Part shown: positions 1-5,155 of the stretch, in pieces | Numbering within the stretch: position 1 is the first letter of the stretch | Layout of the letters: each line of letters begins with the position of its first letter | Origin: an uncultured Collinsella sp. | Lineage (GTDB): Bacteria; Actinomycetota; Coriobacteriia; Coriobacteriales; Coriobacteriaceae | Length of the DNA: 9,137 nucleotides | Reading direction: 5' to 3' | Assembly (NCBI GenBank): GCA_900547855.1 | Contig: URIK01000077.1 | Span: 1 to 9,137, forward strand | The notes under the pieces: model-generated | The model's database searches: none | The model's input: only the letters and a program-made list of their open reading frames with translations | What the model was told of the DNA's origin: nothing | Program-made: the position numbers and the translations under genes

Positions 1-198
1 TATCGCGAGGTGCCCACGGCGCAACTTGCTCTGAGCGGCTATCTCGACATCAAGGGCAACGTGTGGGGCGCCATCGTGCGTGACGGACGCGGCTGGGTCG
101 ATATGGTGACGGTTGCCGCGGATGCTGGTGATACTTCGTGTCGCCTGCGCGTGGTCCGCCTGACCCCGCAGACAACGAACTCAAAGGAGGGGTCGTGA
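1..198 (+). CDS. C-terminal fragment of an unidentified protein at the start of the Tad-like operon
   Basis: An open frame enters from the left edge and ends at TGA 196-198, giving 65 residues of a C-terminus. I do not recognise a family. The fragment alternates hydrophobic and polar residues (for example GYLDIKGNVWGAIV, then RGWVDMVTVAA), which suggests a beta-rich domain. It has no membrane segment and ends in a polar tail. Codon choice resembles the neighbouring genes. The Shine-Dalgarno sequence of the next gene (AAAGGAGGGG, 183-192) lies inside its last codons and the next ATG is one base past its stop, so the two are probably co-transcribed and translationally coupled. By position it is likely another component of the pilus operon, but this is inference only. 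Confidence 0.55.
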   Translation, partial: YREVPTAQLALSGYLDIKGNVWGAIVRDGRGWVDMVTVAADAGDTSCRLRVVRLTPQTTNSKEGS

Positions 199-199
199 A

Positions 200-418
200 A
201 TGCATGATGTCCTGCGCGAGGAATCTGCCCAGGCAACGGTCGAATACGCCATCGTCACGGTGGCGCTGCTTTCCATCGTGCTGGCGATCGCGGGGCTTTG
301 GCGTGCCGGTGCCGATGGGCGCTTGGCGGCGCTGGTCGAGCGGGCGGCGTCTCACGGCGTCACTTCGACATCGGTTGTCGACGCTGCTGCGGGTTCTAAG
401 GACATCGTGCTGTATTGA
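200..418 (+). CDS. Small Flp/TadE-like prepilin-type protein (72 aa)
   Basis: A 72-residue protein with the layout of a Flp/TadE-class prepilin: a short charged leader (residues 1-10, MHDVLREESA), the motif QATVEY at 11-16, and one hydrophobic helix at about 16-33. In the Tad system a dedicated prepilin peptidase cuts before the hydrophobic segment, leaving Glu at mature position +5. Cutting between Ala10 and Gln11 would put Glu15 at +5, followed by Tyr16 as in Flp pilins. The mature part would be about 62 residues, with a short polar tail. A strong Shine-Dalgarno (AAAGGAGGGG, 183-192) ends 7 nt before the ATG. Its TGA overlaps an ATG (TGATG, 416-420). It could be the major pilin or a minor TadE-like pseudopilin; the sequence alone does not decide. 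Confidence 0.72.
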   Translation: MHDVLREESAQATVEYAIVTVALLSIVLAIAGLWRAGADGRLAALVERAASHGVTSTSVVDAAAGSKDIVLY

Positions 419-893
419 TGTCGCGCGCGAGGACCGGGCACAGTCTACGGTCGAGGCGGCATTCCTGCTGCCGACGTTTCTGACGCTCGTCCTGTTGGCG
501 CTGCAGCCGGTGTGCCTGCTCTACACACGCGCGGTCATGGAGTCTGCCGCCGCCGAGACCGCGCGGCTCATGACCACGACGACGGTGGGGGATGACGAGG
601 ATATTAAGGAGTTCGCCCGCCGCCGTCTTGCCGCGGTTCCCGACGTTTCGATTTTTCATGCCGGCGGGCCCCTGTCGTGGGATATCGAGCTTGGTCGGGC
701 TGGCACGGGCGGCGTCTCGTCCGTTTCCGTTACCGGTGAGGTTAAACCGCTGCCCGTGATCGGTGTGTTTGCGCAGGCTATGGGTAGTGCAGGCCAAAAC
801 GGCTATGTCGAGCTTAGGGTCGACGTCTCGTATCGATCACGTCCCGAGTGGCTGGAGGGAGACTATGATTCATGGATTGCTGCATGGGATTAA
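414..893 (+). CDS. TadE-like pilus assembly protein, start codon irregular
   Basis: The frame encodes a TadE-like protein of about 159 residues: a charged leader ending in REDRA, the motif QSTVEA, and a hydrophobic segment (AFLLPTFLTLVLLALQPVCLLY), followed by a soluble domain that ends in WIAAWD. TadE-family proteins are membrane-anchored pseudopilins that act in assembly of Flp pili. No ATG or GTG lies in this frame near the expected N-terminus. The coordinate given uses ATT 414 because the residues that follow (DVAREDRAQSTVE) align with the N-terminus of the upstream small paralogue (DVLREESAQATVE), and AAGGA at 398-402 lies upstream. Other possibilities are TTG 375 or CTG 384/387, or the ATG at 418 overlapping the previous stop, which is out of frame unless 2 bases are removed from the CG run at 422-428. 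The gene is real; its start, or its intactness, is uncertain. Confidence 0.7.
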   Translation: MDVAREDRAQSTVEAAFLLPTFLTLVLLALQPVCLLYTRAVMESAAAETARLMTTTTVGDDEDIKEFARRRLAAVPDVSIFHAGGPLSWDIELGRAGTGGVSSVSVTGEVKPLPVIGVFAQAMGSAGQNGYVELRVDVSYRSRPEWLEGDYDSWIAAWD

Positions 894-3030
894 GCGCTGC
901 CTGTTGAGGGCGACGAGGGGGCTTGCGGGCCGTTGCCGACCGCGTGCTCGCTGCAAGCGAGGCGGCTTTATGGGTCGAGCCGGGATCGACCTGTTTATCG
1001 AAGACGGTGCCTATACCACACTCTCCTCTGCGGTGGTCATCTTGGTGGTGCTCACGCTACTGTTTTCGTCGACGGCGGCGATATGGAGCATGTCGCGCGC
1101 GGGGGATACCCAGGTGGCTGCCGATAGCGGCGCGCAGGCAGGCGCCAATGTGGTGTCGTCCTATCACACGGCTGCCACGGTGGTTGATGCGAGCATTTTG
1201 AGTCTGGGGCTGGCGGGGTTTGCCACGATCGGGACGGGCCTGGTCGCCATCCTCATCCCGGGTGCTGAGCCAGTTGCCGGCAATATGGTCGACACCGGGA
1301 TTGAGATCATTAAAACGCGCAATAAGTTTGCCAAGAGTGCATCTGAGGGCCTGCAGAAAATCGAGACGGCTCTACCGTATCTGGTTGCCGCGCGAGCTAC
1401 GCAGGCCGTGTCGGCGCAGGATACCGAGGGCGTGACCTATACCGGTACGGCGCTTGCCGTGCCCAGGACGTCCGAGTCGGATTTTGCTGCGCTCGAGGGG
1501 TCCGAGATCTCGACCGATGTCGTCGAGAGCGCCTCAAAAGACCTTGACTATGCTGCCAAGGAACTGCAGAAAGCGTCTGAGAAAACGTCAAAGGCCAAGG
1601 AACGCGCCTGGCTTGCCGACTGCGGTGGATCGGACGAGAACGCGATTGGCAGCTGTTCATGTATGTGGGAACGCGCGGGGAGCTTGGCAAAGCTCTCAGG
1701 TGAGCAGAACCCGCATTATGCCTCGAGCGTTACGTGGGAGCCACAGGTGGCGCTCGATCGCGCGAAGGCCTACTATCACCAGCGTCTGGCAGACGAAAAA
1801 CCACAGGGTTCAAGCGTCGAGACGAAGGCGGAGTCGGCGGCGCGCAAGGCGTTTTACACCTATGCGAGTACAGAGGTCAATCGTGCATATGTAACCGAGG
1901 GCGGAGATGAAGTCGCTTCCTATATCCCGCTGTTGCCGCGCAACACTGACGAGGTGCGAGCGACGGAACTCTATACCGACGCGGCGTGGCCAACCAGTAC
2001 CAACGATGGCAAAACGTATCTGCATTATGGAACGAGTTGCCCCAACTATAAGAAAGGGACGCCAGGCGGTCTAGCCTCGGTCGCTGCTTATGACGGGCAG
2101 GACAGATGCAACAGATGCCATTTTGGCGTTTCGTCGCTCGGCGCCGTTGCGGCTCCTTCGACTTCTATCGAAAACGGCTTCGAGTACCACTTTGATCGAT
2201 TCAAAGACGCCCTGGAGAAATACGTCGAATGCCGCAACAAAGAGCTCGAGCTCATGCGCCAGACCGAGGACGAGGCTGACCGTGCGGGCAATGCGTTTGA
2301 CGAGGCCATTAAAGCGCTTTCGGGCGAGCGCCCGCGTATCGCTCCGCCCGGTCGCAACGGCGTGGTTGCCTTTGCGGTTTCGGGTGCCGTCTCGAGCCCC
2401 GATGAGCTCAACTCTTCGTTTAACACGACAGTCAGGCTTGGCGATCGCGGCGCGATCTCTGCTGCGGTGCTGGCGCCCGATGACGCGACGGCGCAGAACA
2501 ACGTTCTCTCGCGGTTTTTCTCGACGCTGGAGGAGCGTTCGGGTGGCGTTGCCGGTGTACTCGATGGCGTCATGGATGTTTGGGGACGGCTTCTTGTGGG
2601 ATACGGAGACATCCAGGGCTCGGCCGACGAGCTTATGGATGAGATGATCGATGACCTGGGAGGGAACAGTGGCGCGCTGGGCTCCATTGCGTCGTGGCTC
2701 GGCGATACCGTTTCGGCGTCCGTGGCGGCGCTGGGCTTGGAGCCGTGCGACTTGCGCCTACGAAAGCCGGTGCTGACCGACACCGCCAATGTCATCAAGA
2801 GCCCGGGGTCTGACATCACAGGTCTTTCTAAAGTGCAGGACAAGCTACGAAGTATTCCGCTGGGCGTGACCGACCCCAAGGCGCTTTGCGAGGCGCTGGA
2901 ATATCAAGTCGAGCGCACTATCAGCGGTGCGGTGTTCACGCTAGCGGAGATTCCGCTGCCCGGCGGCGGTTCCATCCCACTTACCGTCGATGTTGCCACG
3001 CTGGCGGGTGCCCTGGGCGGTGGGTCGTAA
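865..3030 (+). CDS. Large TadG-like exported pilus-associated protein (721 aa)
   Basis: A basic N-terminus (residues 1-45) precedes a transmembrane helix at about 55-74 and the stretch DTQVAADSGAQAGANVVSSY (81-100). That stretch matches the way TadG-type proteins continue after their anchor (an AAD.A..AGA pattern). A second hydrophobic region is at about 110-132. Residues 155-245 are helical and charged, possibly coiled coil. The predicted external part has cysteines at 253, 264, 266 (CSC), 392, 415 and 418 (CNRCHF), 456, 628 and 675, which suggests disulfides or a bound metal. The C-terminus is Gly-rich. Start ATG 865 was chosen for its Shine-Dalgarno GGAGGGA (854-860); it overlaps the previous gene by 29 nt. 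ATG 970 is an alternative. The stop overlaps the next start (TAATG). It is much longer than a typical TadE. No catalytic domain was recognised; the TadG assignment rests on the N-terminal part. Confidence 0.72.
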   Translation: MIHGLLHGIKRCLLRATRGLAGRCRPRARCKRGGFMGRAGIDLFIEDGAYTTLSSAVVILVVLTLLFSSTAAIWSMSRAGDTQVAADSGAQAGANVVSSYHTAATVVDASILSLGLAGFATIGTGLVAILIPGAEPVAGNMVDTGIEIIKTRNKFAKSASEGLQKIETALPYLVAARATQAVSAQDTEGVTYTGTALAVPRTSESDFAALEGSEISTDVVESASKDLDYAAKELQKASEKTSKAKERAWLADCGGSDENAIGSCSCMWERAGSLAKLSGEQNPHYASSVTWEPQVALDRAKAYYHQRLADEKPQGSSVETKAESAARKAFYTYASTEVNRAYVTEGGDEVASYIPLLPRNTDEVRATELYTDAAWPTSTNDGKTYLHYGTSCPNYKKGTPGGLASVAAYDGQDRCNRCHFGVSSLGAVAAPSTSIENGFEYHFDRFKDALEKYVECRNKELELMRQTEDEADRAGNAFDEAIKALSGERPRIAPPGRNGVVAFAVSGAVSSPDELNSSFNTTVRLGDRGAISAAVLAPDDATAQNNVLSRFFSTLEERSGGVAGVLDGVMDVWGRLLVGYGDIQGSADELMDEMIDDLGGNSGALGSIASWLGDTVSASVAALGLEPCDLRLRKPVLTDTANVIKSPGSDITGLSKVQDKLRSIPLGVTDPKALCEALEYQVERTISGAVFTLAEIPLPGGGSIPLTVDVATLAGALGGGS

Positions 3031-3506
3031 TGGGCATCCGCAAGCGCCTGCGCGAGGAGCGCGCCCAGGCGACGGTCGAGATGGCCGTGGTCACGCCCGT
3101 CCTGCTGGTTCTGGCACTCATCGTGTACAACGTCATGATCTTTGCCGGTGCGGTCGCACGCTTCGACCGCGTGGTGCCCGATATCGTGCTAGCGCATGCC
3201 GTGGCGCCGAGCGGGGAGGGCGATGGCAGCTCCATCGATTCCTCCGCGACCGTTCAGGCTCAGATCCAACATGCCATGGAAGGCTATGACTTGCAGATCG
3301 AGGTCTCAAGCAAACAGGGTGCGACGACATCGGATGGCGGTCTGCTTTCGCTTTCCGGCACGTTTAGGACCTATACCTGCACCATGCGCTACGAGCCGTG
3401 GCCGAGCTCGCTCAGCATCGCCGGCGTTTCGCTGGGGGCACCGGCACAGTTGTCGCACGAGCGCGCAGTGACAGTCGACCCGTGGCGTCCGGGGGTGGTC
3501 ACGTGA
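3030..3506 (+). CDS. TadE-like pilus assembly protein (158 aa)
   Basis: The leader MGIRKRLREERA is followed by QATVEM (13-18) and a long hydrophobic helix at about 18-38, then a 120-residue soluble domain. This is the TadE layout. Cleavage between Ala12 and Gln13 would leave Glu17 at +5, as expected for the Tad prepilin peptidase. The soluble part is mostly beta-like and polar, with a single Cys in the YTCTMRYEPW stretch. The start ATG shares one base with the stop of the TadG-like gene, and the TGA stop lies within the GTGA start of the DUF192 gene, so translation is coupled on both sides. Together with the two upstream small proteins this makes three TadE/Flp-like pseudopilins in one operon, which would be expected to sit at the membrane and help build or prime a pilus. 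The family call is fairly secure; the exact role is inferred. Confidence 0.8.
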   Translation: MGIRKRLREERAQATVEMAVVTPVLLVLALIVYNVMIFAGAVARFDRVVPDIVLAHAVAPSGEGDGSSIDSSATVQAQIQHAMEGYDLQIEVSSKQGATTSDGGLLSLSGTFRTYTCTMRYEPWPSSLSIAGVSLGAPAQLSHERAVTVDPWRPGVVT

Positions 3507-3862
3507 ACGCGGTCTCATCCTATATTGCCTACGCGCGGGCGCTCAGCAGGCTGGGTTGGACGCCTGCGGAGTTTGTGGTGGCGGAGTCGTTTGCCGTGCG
3601 CCTGCGTGGCATGCTGGGGCGGTCGACGATTGCCGCCAACGGGTTGCCGCTCGTCATGGCGTTTCCGCGCTGCTCTTCGGTCCACACCTGCTTTATGGCC
3701 TATCCCATCGACATTGCCTTTATCGATCGAAACGGCAGCATCCTCGCGTGCTACGAAAACGTCCGTTCTTGGCGCATGTGTTCCTGTCCCGGTGCCTGGG
3801 CGGTACTGGAACGCCCTTCAATCCTCGCTACACCTCCCGCCCTCCAGCAAGTGCCGGCGTAA
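3503..3862 (+). CDS. DUF192 family protein
   Basis: A 119-residue protein that fits the DUF192 fold: the early motif RLRGMLGR (33-40), the central HTCFMAYPIDIAFID (61-75), which corresponds to the family's W/F-M-x-N-T-x-x-P-L-D-I-x-F-I-D block, and a late VLERP (101-105). The function of DUF192 is unresolved; many members are exported, but no signal peptide is visible here. The start is GTG 3503, which overlaps the TGA of the upstream TadE-like gene (GTGA), with a purine-rich GGGGGTGG at 3491-3498. Five Cys (57, 63, 83, 93, 95) are unusual for so short a protein. Tight coupling to the pilus genes suggests a part in their maturation or secretion, but this is inference. It is the last gene of the operon; no hairpin terminator is visible after it. 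Confidence 0.85.
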   Translation: MNAVSSYIAYARALSRLGWTPAEFVVAESFAVRLRGMLGRSTIAANGLPLVMAFPRCSSVHTCFMAYPIDIAFIDRNGSILACYENVRSWRMCSCPGAWAVLERPSILATPPALQQVPA

Positions 3863-3865
3863 GAA

Positions 3866-3895
3866 TTGACGACAGCGGACTTTCGTCATACGAAA
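3866..3895 (+). promoter_or_regulatory. Candidate promoter with overlapping inverted-repeat operator for the toxin-antitoxin pair
   Basis: TTGACG (3866-3871) matches the sigma-70 -35 box at five of six positions and is 17 bp upstream of a weaker -10 candidate TACGAA (3889-3894). The -10 lies inside a 15-bp inverted repeat, TTTCGT-CAT-ACGAAA (3881-3895). A dyad on the -10 is where an autoregulating ribbon-helix-helix antitoxin would bind, and such a gene lies in the operon downstream. The dyad is seen directly; its operator role is inferred. Confidence 0.5.
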
Positions 3896-3920
3896 TTGGG
3901 TAAGATGGGGGACAAGATGC

Positions 3921-4187
3921 ATGGATGTTGAGATTCATCCCAACGCCAAAAAACACCTGACGGAAAAGCAGGTGCTTGATGCCTGGTTCGCGGTTACTGT
4001 GTGCATTCGCCGCGAGTCGGAGGACGAGCCGCCGAGATGGCTTGCCATTGGATGGCTCCCAGATGGTCGAAGTGTGGAACTTGTTGCGGTCGAACTAATT
4101 CGTGGATGGCTCATTATTCATGCCCTGTCTCCGGTTCAGAAGAAATTCTGGCAAGAGATCGAGCGAGCTCGGCAGAGGGGTCGATGA
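3921..4187 (+). CDS. Putative toxin of a type II toxin-antitoxin pair (BrnT-like, 88 aa)
   Basis: A small basic protein that begins IHPNAKKHLTEKQVLDAW. It has a middle block PPRWLAIGWLPDGRSVELVAVEL (37-59), a strand ending IIHAL (65-69) and a basic tail, KKFWQEIERARQRGR. This order (a KH/H-x-x-T/S-x-x-x-[VI] helix, then RxLxIGxxxxGRxLELV, then an HA/SA strand) is that of BrnT-like RNase toxins and related small actinobacterial toxin families. The similarity is by pattern and remote. Candidate functional residues are His12, Arg39, Arg50 and His67. GGGGGA at 3907-3912 provides a Shine-Dalgarno 8 nt before the ATG. The gene overlaps the ribbon-helix-helix gene by ATGA, and the toxin-first order is typical of BrnT-BrnA. 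Confidence in a TA pair is moderate; the precise toxin family is uncertain. Confidence 0.65.
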   Translation: MDVEIHPNAKKHLTEKQVLDAWFAVTVCIRRESEDEPPRWLAIGWLPDGRSVELVAVELIRGWLIIHALSPVQKKFWQEIERARQRGR

Positions 4188-4471
4188 TGAGCAAGGCGTA
4201 TACGGCTGCCAATGGTCAGGTTATAACGGATGAAATGATTGACACGTGGTGTGAGTCGTACGAGCATGGCGAGTTTCCGGACGGCGAGCATACCGTTGGG
4301 GGGATCGTGCACGGGCGGCCTCCACTCTCAAGCGAAGGGACGGCAACGCTATCGGTCAAGATTCCCCTAGGGATGAAGGAGGCGATTCGTCGACGGGCGG
4401 CGGCTGAAGGAATGACGCCAAGTGAGTTTGCCCGTGCAGCCCTGAGCGAAAAACTTCTTGCGGCGGGTTGA
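4184..4471 (+). CDS. Ribbon-helix-helix antitoxin-like protein (95 aa)
   Basis: The C-terminal half, from TATLSVKIPLGMKEAIRRRA to the end (53-95), has the ribbon-helix-helix pattern: a short DNA-contacting strand (TLSVKIP), helix A (GMKEAIRRRAAAEG), a turn with MTPSEFAR, and helix B (AALSEKLLA). Residues 1-50 are acidic and polar (ITDEMIDTWCESYEHGEFPDGEH), suited to wrapping a basic toxin. The usual role of such proteins is to bind the toxin and repress the shared promoter as a complex. Two adjacent ATG codons are possible (4184 and 4187). The first overlaps the upstream stop as ATGA; AGAGGGG at 4174-4180 is better spaced for the second. No terminator is evident before the tRNA promoter. The fold call is secure; pairing with the upstream toxin-like gene is inferred from the overlap. 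Confidence 0.78.
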   Translation: MMSKAYTAANGQVITDEMIDTWCESYEHGEFPDGEHTVGGIVHGRPPLSSEGTATLSVKIPLGMKEAIRRRAAAEGMTPSEFARAALSEKLLAAG

Positions 4472-4546
4472 TGTCTCCAACGTGCTGTTCTATAGGGTCG
4501 GACTTGTGGCTGACGCCGTGCTCAAAAACTTTTTTCAAATTCTCGG

Positions 4547-4574
4547 TTGACCGGAGCGTGTCCTTGGTTATACT
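4547..4574 (+). promoter_or_regulatory. Sigma-70-type promoter of tRNA-Phe
   Basis: TTGACC (4547-4552) and TATACT (4569-4574) are separated by 16 bp, and the mature tRNA starts 33 nt after the -10 box. Both hexamers match the housekeeping consensus at five of six positions, as expected for a stable RNA gene. The region between the antitoxin gene and this promoter (4472-4546) holds nothing else I can identify. Confidence 0.75.
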
Positions 4575-4606
4575 AATCAAGCCTTGAAACAAGGCACACC
4601 TCAAAT

Positions 4607-4661
<55 letters not shown>

Positions 4662-4679
<18 letters not shown>

Positions 4680-4724
4680 CCTTGAATTGACGAGGACCCC
4701 TGCAAAGGGGTCCTTTTCTTTTAT
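4662..4724 (+). repeat. Direct repeat copy 1: tRNA-Phe 3' end plus terminator
   Basis: These 63 bases, running from the tRNA T-loop through the acceptor end to the poly-T of the terminator, recur at 4848-4910 with two substitutions (gacg/gact and acccc/acctc). The start inside the T-loop of a tRNA is the position typical of integrase attachment sites and of satellite or genomic-island ends. Confidence 0.9.
4693..4722 (+). terminator. Intrinsic terminator of tRNA-Phe
   Basis: AGGACCCC (4693-4700) pairs perfectly with GGGGTCCT (4707-4714) across the loop TGCAAA, followed by TTTCTTTT. The strong GC stem and T-rich tail 14 nt after the tRNA make termination here likely. Confidence 0.9.
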
Positions 4725-4737
4725 GTAGCCCATGCAC

Positions 4738-4847
4738 GGAATCGAACCCCGTGAGGGCGCGGAGCTGAGGAAACGCGCAAGCGTTTGCCAGCGTAGCTCG
4801 CAAGGCGCGCGAGCGCCGCAGCGGTCCGTCCGCGCAGCGCGCGGACG
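4738..4847 (+). repeat. Structured element of three tandem hairpins, starting with an inverted tRNA T-arm
   Basis: The block opens with a 13-bp stretch (4738-4750, GGAATCGAACCCC) that is the exact reverse complement of the T-arm of the neighbouring tRNA (4656-4668). Three perfect stem-loops follow: AAACGC-GCAA-GCGTTT (4771-4786), GCTCGC with a 7-nt loop and GCGAGC (4796-4814), and CGTCCGCGC-AGC-GCGCGGACG (4827-4847, a 9-bp stem). The right end joins directly to the second copy of the tRNA 3' end. There is no convincing ORF. It resembles a REP/BIME-like or satellite-type intergenic element, but I cannot name a family. I have an unverified impression that similar GC-rich sequence recurs beside tRNA genes in Collinsella genomes. 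Confidence 0.65.
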
Positions 4848-4910
4848 CGATTCCCTTCCCCGCCACCTTGAATTGACTAGGACCTCTGCAAAGGGGTCCT
4901 TTTCTTTTAT
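4848..4910 (+). repeat. Direct repeat copy 2: orphan tRNA-Phe 3' end plus terminator
   Basis: This is the second copy of the 63-bp repeat, offset 186 bp, with 61 of 63 bases identical. It holds the T-loop remnant, the acceptor 3' strand with ACC and a working-looking terminator, but no tRNA 5' half. It is therefore a tRNA remnant and not a second gene. Confidence 0.9.
4879..4909 (+). terminator. Second copy of the intrinsic terminator
   Basis: AGGACCTC (4879-4886), loop TGCAAA and GGGGTCCT (4893-4900) form an 8-bp stem with one T-G wobble, followed by TTTCTTTT. It would terminate any transcript of the hairpin block and isolates the region from the GH5-like gene. Confidence 0.8.
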
Positions 4911-4927
4911 CTGGACCCGCGGAAAAT

Positions 4928-4959
4928 GCATCCCGTTATTGAACGAGAGGGCGGGATGC
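4928..4959 (+). repeat. Inverted repeat in the intergenic region
   Basis: GCATCCCG (4928-4935) and CGGGATGC (4952-4959) are perfect 8-bp inverted arms around 16 bases. No T-run follows. It could be a protein-binding dyad or a transcript hairpin. Between 4960 and 5050 I see nothing I can interpret. Confidence 0.4.
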
Positions 4960-5050
4960 GCTTTCCGGCGCTTGCTTCCGACGTGCGTGCACATCTCGGC
5001 GCACTAGCTCGGGCCCGCCCCAGACATTCCTCCCGCTTTTGCGCCACTTT

Positions 5051-5090
5051 ACAGACCGTTCGGTCGTCTGTCCGCACGCGCGGGTATACT
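5051..5090 (+). promoter_or_regulatory. Promoter with TetR-type palindrome upstream of the GH5-like gene
   Basis: TATACT (5085-5090) is a good -10 box; no clear -35 is visible at the right distance. Just upstream is a perfect palindrome GACCG-TT-CGGTC (5054-5065), inside a wider dyad with arms ACAGAC (5051-5056) and GTCTGT (5066-5071). The dyad covers the -35 position, where a repressor would block RNA polymerase. The ACCG..CGGT core is common among TetR-family operators. The palindrome is seen; regulator and function are inferred. Confidence 0.5.
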
Positions 5091-5119
5091 CAAAACGATA
5101 CTTTTCCTATGCAATACGA

Positions 5120-5136
5120 TGCAGGCTCGGCCTGCA
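5120..5136 (+). promoter_or_regulatory. Leader hairpin just upstream of the ribosome binding site
   Basis: TGCAGGC-TCG-GCCTGCA is a perfect 7-bp stem with a 3-nt loop, within the predicted 5' leader of the GH5-like gene and 7 nt before its Shine-Dalgarno (AAGGGGG, 5144-5150). It has no T-run, so it is not a terminator. It could be a second operator or a structure that affects translation. Confidence 0.4.
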
Positions 5137-5155
5137 CGATCCGAAGGGGGCAGTG

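Noticed and set aside
2107..2121. CXXCH (CNRCH) as a haem c attachment site
   Set aside because: A single motif without a distal Met/His or a cytochrome fold, in a Gram-positive TadG-like protein. A Cys-knuckle or disulfide role is more likely.
2088..2879. A 263-codon minus-strand frame opposite the TadG-like gene
   Set aside because: A Ser/Pro-rich shadow product. The + strand frame is continuous, with membrane anchor, start signals and coupling to its neighbours.
4725..4860. A second tRNA gene on either strand
   Set aside because: Only T-arm and acceptor fragments are present. No D-arm or anticodon arm can be folded, and the inverted T-arm stem has a mismatch.
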